From Pseudomonas paeninsulae (GTDB lineage: Bacteria; Pseudomonadota; Gammaproteobacteria; Pseudomonadales; Pseudomonadaceae): 64,000 nucleotides of DNA. The DNA lies in the NCBI RefSeq assembly GCF_035621475.1, contig NZ_CP141799.1, forward strand, positions 2,406,501-2,470,500, read 5' to 3'. A program made the translations under genes and the position numbers. Shown in pieces: positions 61,044 through 64,000 of this stretch (position 1 is its first letter; each line of letters starts with the position of its first letter). The notes beneath the pieces were generated by a model. That model ran no database searches. It was not told where the DNA came from and saw only the letters and a list, made by a program, of their open reading frames with translations.

Positions 61044-61806
61044 GCTCGGCGTAGGCCCGAGTCAGGCCGTCCATCTGCTTGAGCAGCGTCTCACAGGTTA
61101 TGCTGATCAGCGTCGGCACATAGCGGGCGTCCTCGGACAGCTGAAAACCACGTTGCGAGAATTCCCATTGTGCACTGGCCTTGGCCAGCGCCGCGTTGAT
61201 TGCCGCATTGTTTTCCGGTGCCGCGCGCAACTCTTCCAGGGCCTGGTTGAACTCGTCCACTGCCTGCTCAAACTGGGTCTGCAGCTCTGTGTTTGGCAGC
61301 CTCCAGCTCAGTGCCAGATACAGCTTGGCGATGCGCTGGCTGAGCATGCGCTGGCGTCCACTGCGGTTAACCAGTTGTGCAGTGCGACCGCCGCTGGAGC
61401 GTTCGATCTGTGCCACCAAGGTCTCGCTTTCGGCGAGCAGTTGGTCGCTGAGGGTCAGCACCCGCATCGCGGAGTCGCGGTCGGGACGTTGCAGAATCAG
61501 GTTGCGGTACTCCTGCCAGCGCAGGGTGACGCGCTGCAGCTGCTGCTCGATGGGCGGGCTGGAGGTATAGCCATCCAGGGCGAGGAGGTTGCTTTCGAAA
61601 CGTGCCAGGCTCTCATCGAGCTGCTGATTGGCTTGTTCAGGCCGAATCTCGGCGCCGATCATCAGGTAATTCTTGGCGATGCGTTGGCTGAGCATGCGCT
61701 GCATGCCCGACAGGTTGACCGCCTCAGCGGCGCCGATGGCCGCCCACAGCGAAGGGCTGAGGAGCACCAGACCGAACAGCAGCCCGCACCAGTTTTTCTT
61801 GCGCAT
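61033..61806 (-). CDS. Periplasmic protein with two PilJ-type (nitrate-sensor-like) P-boxes
   Basis: From ATG 61806 (RBS GGAGAG) the product is 257 residues. A signal peptide (about residues 1-23) precedes two repeats, each starting with a P-box: SGMQRMLSQRIAKNYL (33-48) and SGRQRMLSQRIAKLYL (about 143-158). Each is followed by helical sequence. The PilJ/NarX-type domain binds nitrate or nitrite in receptors, but here it stands alone and has no kinase or membrane signalling part. It lies between a porin and a Dnr-type gene on the same strand. It may buffer or present an anion, or act with another sensor. Confidence 0.8.
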   Translation of the reverse strand: MRKKNWCGLLFGLVLLSPSLWAAIGAAEAVNLSGMQRMLSQRIAKNYLMIGAEIRPEQANQQLDESLARFESNLLALDGYTSSPPIEQQLQRVTLRWQEYRNLILQRPDRDSAMRVLTLSDQLLAESETLVAQIERSSGGRTAQLVNRSGRQRMLSQRIAKLYLALSWRLPNTELQTQFEQAVDEFNQALEELRAAPENNAAINAALAKASAQWEFSQRGFQLSEDARYVPTLISITCETLLKQMDGLTRAYAELPL

Positions 61807-61889
61807 GGAGTCTCTCCAGGGGGTGCGCCCTCCCGCAGGGGAAGACGCGCCCAGGGTGCGCTCGGTAAAAGAACGACCGAGCCTATCGT

Positions 61890-63116
61890 TTAATAGCTGT
61901 ATTGCGCCTGCAGCCACAGCTTGTCGGTGTCCACGGCGAAGTCGTCGGCATCGTAGCCAGAGTACTTGACCAGGCCGACTAGGCCCTTCACGCCCGGAAT
62001 CGCATGGGCGTAGGAAACATCGATCTCCGAGCCGTAGTTGTTGCTGCCACGCTCGGCGCTGAAATCGTGGTACCAGGCCGCCAGGTTGCCGCCGAGCAGG
62101 GGGGCAGTAAAGCCGACGTAAGCGTCCTCGACGCCATCAGCCGGGGTCAGCAGGAAGATGTCGGCCCAACCCTGGAAGGCGTGCTTGGTCGCCAGCGGGG
62201 TCTGGAAGGCGCGGTTACTCGGTCCCGAGTCGCCACCGAGCACTTCGTAGCCACCCTTGAGCGCCACGCCTTTGACCGTGTAACCCAGTTCCGCCAGGTA
62301 GTAGTCGCTATCCAGATCCTGCGGGTTGTCGGCGTAATCCTTCTGCTGGGCGTACTCCAGGGTGTAGCTGACCCCGGCTACGGCGCCATTGAGGCGTACA
62401 CCGCTGGTCTGGCTCGATTGATTGCCCAGCGCCAGGTTGTCCAGGCCGAGGCGGTACTGGTAGACGGTGGCGGTCAGCTCGGGCATGACCACGTACTGGG
62501 CATTCAGCAGGTGGCTGTGGCCTTCGATATTGGCCGGGTTGCCCGCCGTGTCGAAGCGGCCGTTGCCGGGGCCGAAAATACTGTTTATCTGGTCGATGTA
62601 GGCGTAGGTCAGGGTCAGGCCGTCCAGCGGTTTCAGTTGGCCGAGCACGCCGTCGTAAGTCTGCTCGTTCTGCCGCCAGCCGACGCCGCCGACGAAGCGC
62701 TGGTTGTCCAGATTGATGCGCTGGCGGCCGACCACCGCGTTGCCCAGGCTGTGGTCATAGCGCAGCAGGGCCTGGTTGATTTCGCTGCCGTCCGGGTCGG
62801 CGACCACGGAAAAATCGGTCTGGCCGTTGCGCGTGCTGTTGTAGCTGGCGTCGCCGATGCGGCTGACGTTGTCCGCCTCGATCAGGGCAGAGAGGCCGTA
62901 CCACTTGCCGCTCTGGAAGCCGACGCGGGTGCGCAGGGTCTGGGCGTTGGCGTTGTTCAGCGCGTTGTCCTGGTCGACGTGTTCGTAGCGGTAGCGCAGG
63001 TCGAGGATCGGCTTGCCGTCCTTGAACAGGTTGCCGAGGTTTTCACTGGCGCTGGCGCTGGCGTTGCTGGCGCAGGCGAGCAGGGCAAGGGCGATTGGCG
63101 TCATGTAGCTTTTCAT
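61890..63116 (-). CDS. Outer-membrane porin of the alginate-export-like beta-barrel type
   Basis: The 408-residue protein has a signal peptide (cleaved near residue 22, ACASNASASA) and a barrel of alternating hydrophobic/polar strands. It begins with ILDLRYRYEHVDQDN and ends with the C-terminal aromatic KLWLQAQYSY. Similarity is to the AlgE-like 'alginate export' porin family; the substrate is unknown. Two in-frame ATG codons exist; 63116 has a better-spaced TGAGG than 63122. An Anr box (63177-63190) and a NarL site (63239-63254) upstream suggest anaerobic, nitrate-linked expression. Confidence 0.8.
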   Translation of the reverse strand: MKSYMTPIALALLACASNASASASENLGNLFKDGKPILDLRYRYEHVDQDNALNNANAQTLRTRVGFQSGKWYGLSALIEADNVSRIGDASYNSTRNGQTDFSVVADPDGSEINQALLRYDHSLGNAVVGRQRINLDNQRFVGGVGWRQNEQTYDGVLGQLKPLDGLTLTYAYIDQINSIFGPGNGRFDTAGNPANIEGHSHLLNAQYVVMPELTATVYQYRLGLDNLALGNQSSQTSGVRLNGAVAGVSYTLEYAQQKDYADNPQDLDSDYYLAELGYTVKGVALKGGYEVLGGDSGPSNRAFQTPLATKHAFQGWADIFLLTPADGVEDAYVGFTAPLLGGNLAAWYHDFSAERGSNNYGSEIDVSYAHAIPGVKGLVGLVKYSGYDADDFAVDTDKLWLQAQYSY

Positions 63117-63176
63117 GGTCATGCCTCAAGCAGGTGAATTCTGGAGGGCACGTTAGCGGCACGGCGGTAGAACATA

Positions 63177-63190
63177 TTGACGGCCATCAA
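63177..63190. promoter_or_regulatory. Anr/Dnr box upstream of the porin gene
   Basis: TTGAC-GGCC-ATCAA, centred about 67 bp from the porin start. The -10 hexamer expected for the porin promoter is poor (AACGTG on the - strand), so the exact start is unclear. Confidence 0.65.
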
Positions 63191-63238
63191 GATGGCGAAA
63201 AAGTTGTCGCCGGGCTGCTCCCGGGTGTTTAGGCGGGC

Positions 63239-63254
63239 TACCTCTAAAGAGGTC
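63239..63254. promoter_or_regulatory. NarL 7-2-7 site in the porin-carbonic anhydrase intergenic region
   Basis: TACCTCT-AA-AGAGGTC fits TACYYMT-N2-AKRRGTA at 13 of 14 positions and is nearly a perfect dyad. It shares GGGCTACCTCTAAAG with the site at 61028-61043. It could act on either gene. Confidence 0.7.
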
Positions 63255-63371
63255 GTCCTGGTTCAGGGTGGGTAGAGGGAATGGAATATTGATCCACAAC
63301 AATTCTGCCGCTATGCGTCATGTCTATCCTTGCGCATGCCCCTGCCGCCGGTGGGGAGATCGGGAGCGTCG

Positions 63372-63998
63372 ATGGACGTTGAACAGTTGTTGGCCAATAA
63401 CCGCTTCTGGGCTGAGTCACTCAAGGCCAGGGATCCGGAGTTCTTTGCGCGCCTGGCGCGCCAGCAACGGCCGGAGTTTCTCTGGATCGGCTGCTCGGAC
63501 AGCCGGGTGCCGGCCAATGAGGTGGTCGGCCTGATGCCGGGCGAGCTGTTCGTGCATCGCAACGTGGCCAATATGGTGGTGGCCACCGACATGAATTTTC
63601 TCTCGGTGCTGCAGTACGCGGTAGACGTGCTGCAGGTCAAACAGGTGATCGTCTGCGGCCACTATGGTTGTGGCGGAGTGCGCGCGGCCTTGGGGCATGA
63701 GGCGCTGGGCCTGATCGACAACTGGCTGCGCGCGCTCAAGGCGCTGTATCACCAGAATCTCGAATGTTTTCGTGGCTTGGAGTCGGAAGCCCAGGTCAAC
63801 CTGTTGTGCGAGCTGAACGTGCAACGCCAGGTGCGCAATGTCTGCCATACCACCATCGTGCAGAACGCCTGGAAACGCGGCCAACCGCTGGCCGTGCATG
63901 GCTGGATCTACGGGCTTACCGATGGTCTGGTCAATGATCTGGGGGTGACGGTCAGCGGGGCGGACCAGCTCGACGACAGTTTTCTCTACGATCAGTGA
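63372..63998 (+). CDS. can: Beta-class carbonic anhydrase
   Basis: From ATG 63372 the product is 208 residues. The zinc ligands and gate residues are in IGCSDSRVPA (Cys41, Asp43, Arg45) and CGHYGCGGV (His and Cys, about residues 97 and 100). The C-terminal VHGWIYGLTDGLVNDLG is typical. It interconverts CO2 and bicarbonate. It is complete, ending at the last bases of the window. A 14-codon frame extension upstream (from 63330) has no family similarity. It is divergent from the porin gene and shares an intergenic region with a NarL site. Confidence 0.92.
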   Translation: MDVEQLLANNRFWAESLKARDPEFFARLARQQRPEFLWIGCSDSRVPANEVVGLMPGELFVHRNVANMVVATDMNFLSVLQYAVDVLQVKQVIVCGHYGCGGVRAALGHEALGLIDNWLRALKALYHQNLECFRGLESEAQVNLLCELNVQRQVRNVCHTTIVQNAWKRGQPLAVHGWIYGLTDGLVNDLGVTVSGADQLDDSFLYDQ

Positions 63999-64000
63999 AT

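Noticed and set aside
1..64000. CRISPR arrays, tRNA or rRNA genes, prophage or integrase genes
   Set aside because: I looked for regular spaced repeats, cloverleaf-type sequences and phage or transposase genes and found none.

Overview
The window is high-GC gamma-proteobacterial DNA from a Pseudomonas. The order enoyl-CoA hydratase - fimL - nudC - TauE/SafE - small membrane protein - SDR - phosphotransferase - SCP2 - histidine phosphatase - sohB - YhdH reductase follows the P. aeruginosa PA1821-PA1833 neighbourhood as I remember it. muxABC-opmB, mexS/mexT/mexEF-oprN, moaB-moeA-ubiUVT and an McpN-type receptor are also Pseudomonas hallmarks. I see no tRNA, rRNA, CRISPR array, prophage or intact insertion sequence.

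Region 1 (1-13.4 kb) is core genome: the end of a crotonase, the twitching-motility regulator fimL with nudC, housekeeping enzymes, tpx, and an aldo/keto reductase divergent from a LysR regulator. It holds a MITE-like inverted repeat against the TauE/SafE stop codon and a 5'-truncated DUF4442 pseudogene. Region 2 (13.5-22.5 kb) is the RND tripartite efflux operon muxA-muxB-muxC-opmB. A REP-type palindrome lies inside the first codons of opmB and is read in frame.

Region 3 (22.6-35.6 kb) is the most unusual part. It is a Wsp-like chemosensory operon: CheW, CheR-TPR, CheW, two tandem chemoreceptors with almost identical signalling domains, hybrid CheA-REC, CheB, and a 1190-residue output protein with the order REC-GAF-PAS-LOV-GGDEF-EAL-REC. 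No CheY, CheZ or CheD gene lies within it. The design implies that receptor signals, and possibly blue light or flavin redox state through the LOV domain, converge on cyclic-di-GMP. A run of ten G in the first receptor gene may be a slippage site.

Region 4 (35.7-47.1 kb) has an orphan TRAP solute-binding protein, an SDR, dsbB, and a complete mexS / mexT-mexE-mexF-oprN locus with two candidate MexT nod boxes.

Region 5 (47.4-64 kb) is an anaerobic and nitrogen-oxide block: a small glycine-zipper protein, a 57-residue membrane peptide, NnrS, a CopD-like protein, a YtfE/Ric di-iron repair protein divergent from NorR (large dyad operator and a sigma-54 promoter between them), a HemN homologue without the radical-SAM cysteines, moaB, moeA, the O2-independent ubiquinone genes ubiU-ubiV-ubiT, an McpN-like nitrate chemoreceptor, a Dnr-type regulator, a periplasmic protein with two PilJ-type boxes, a porin and a beta-carbonic anhydrase. 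Three Anr/Dnr (FNR-type) boxes and two NarL 7-2-7 sites tie much of this block to low oxygen, NO and nitrate. All functions are inferred by reading motifs and recalling families; no database search was run.
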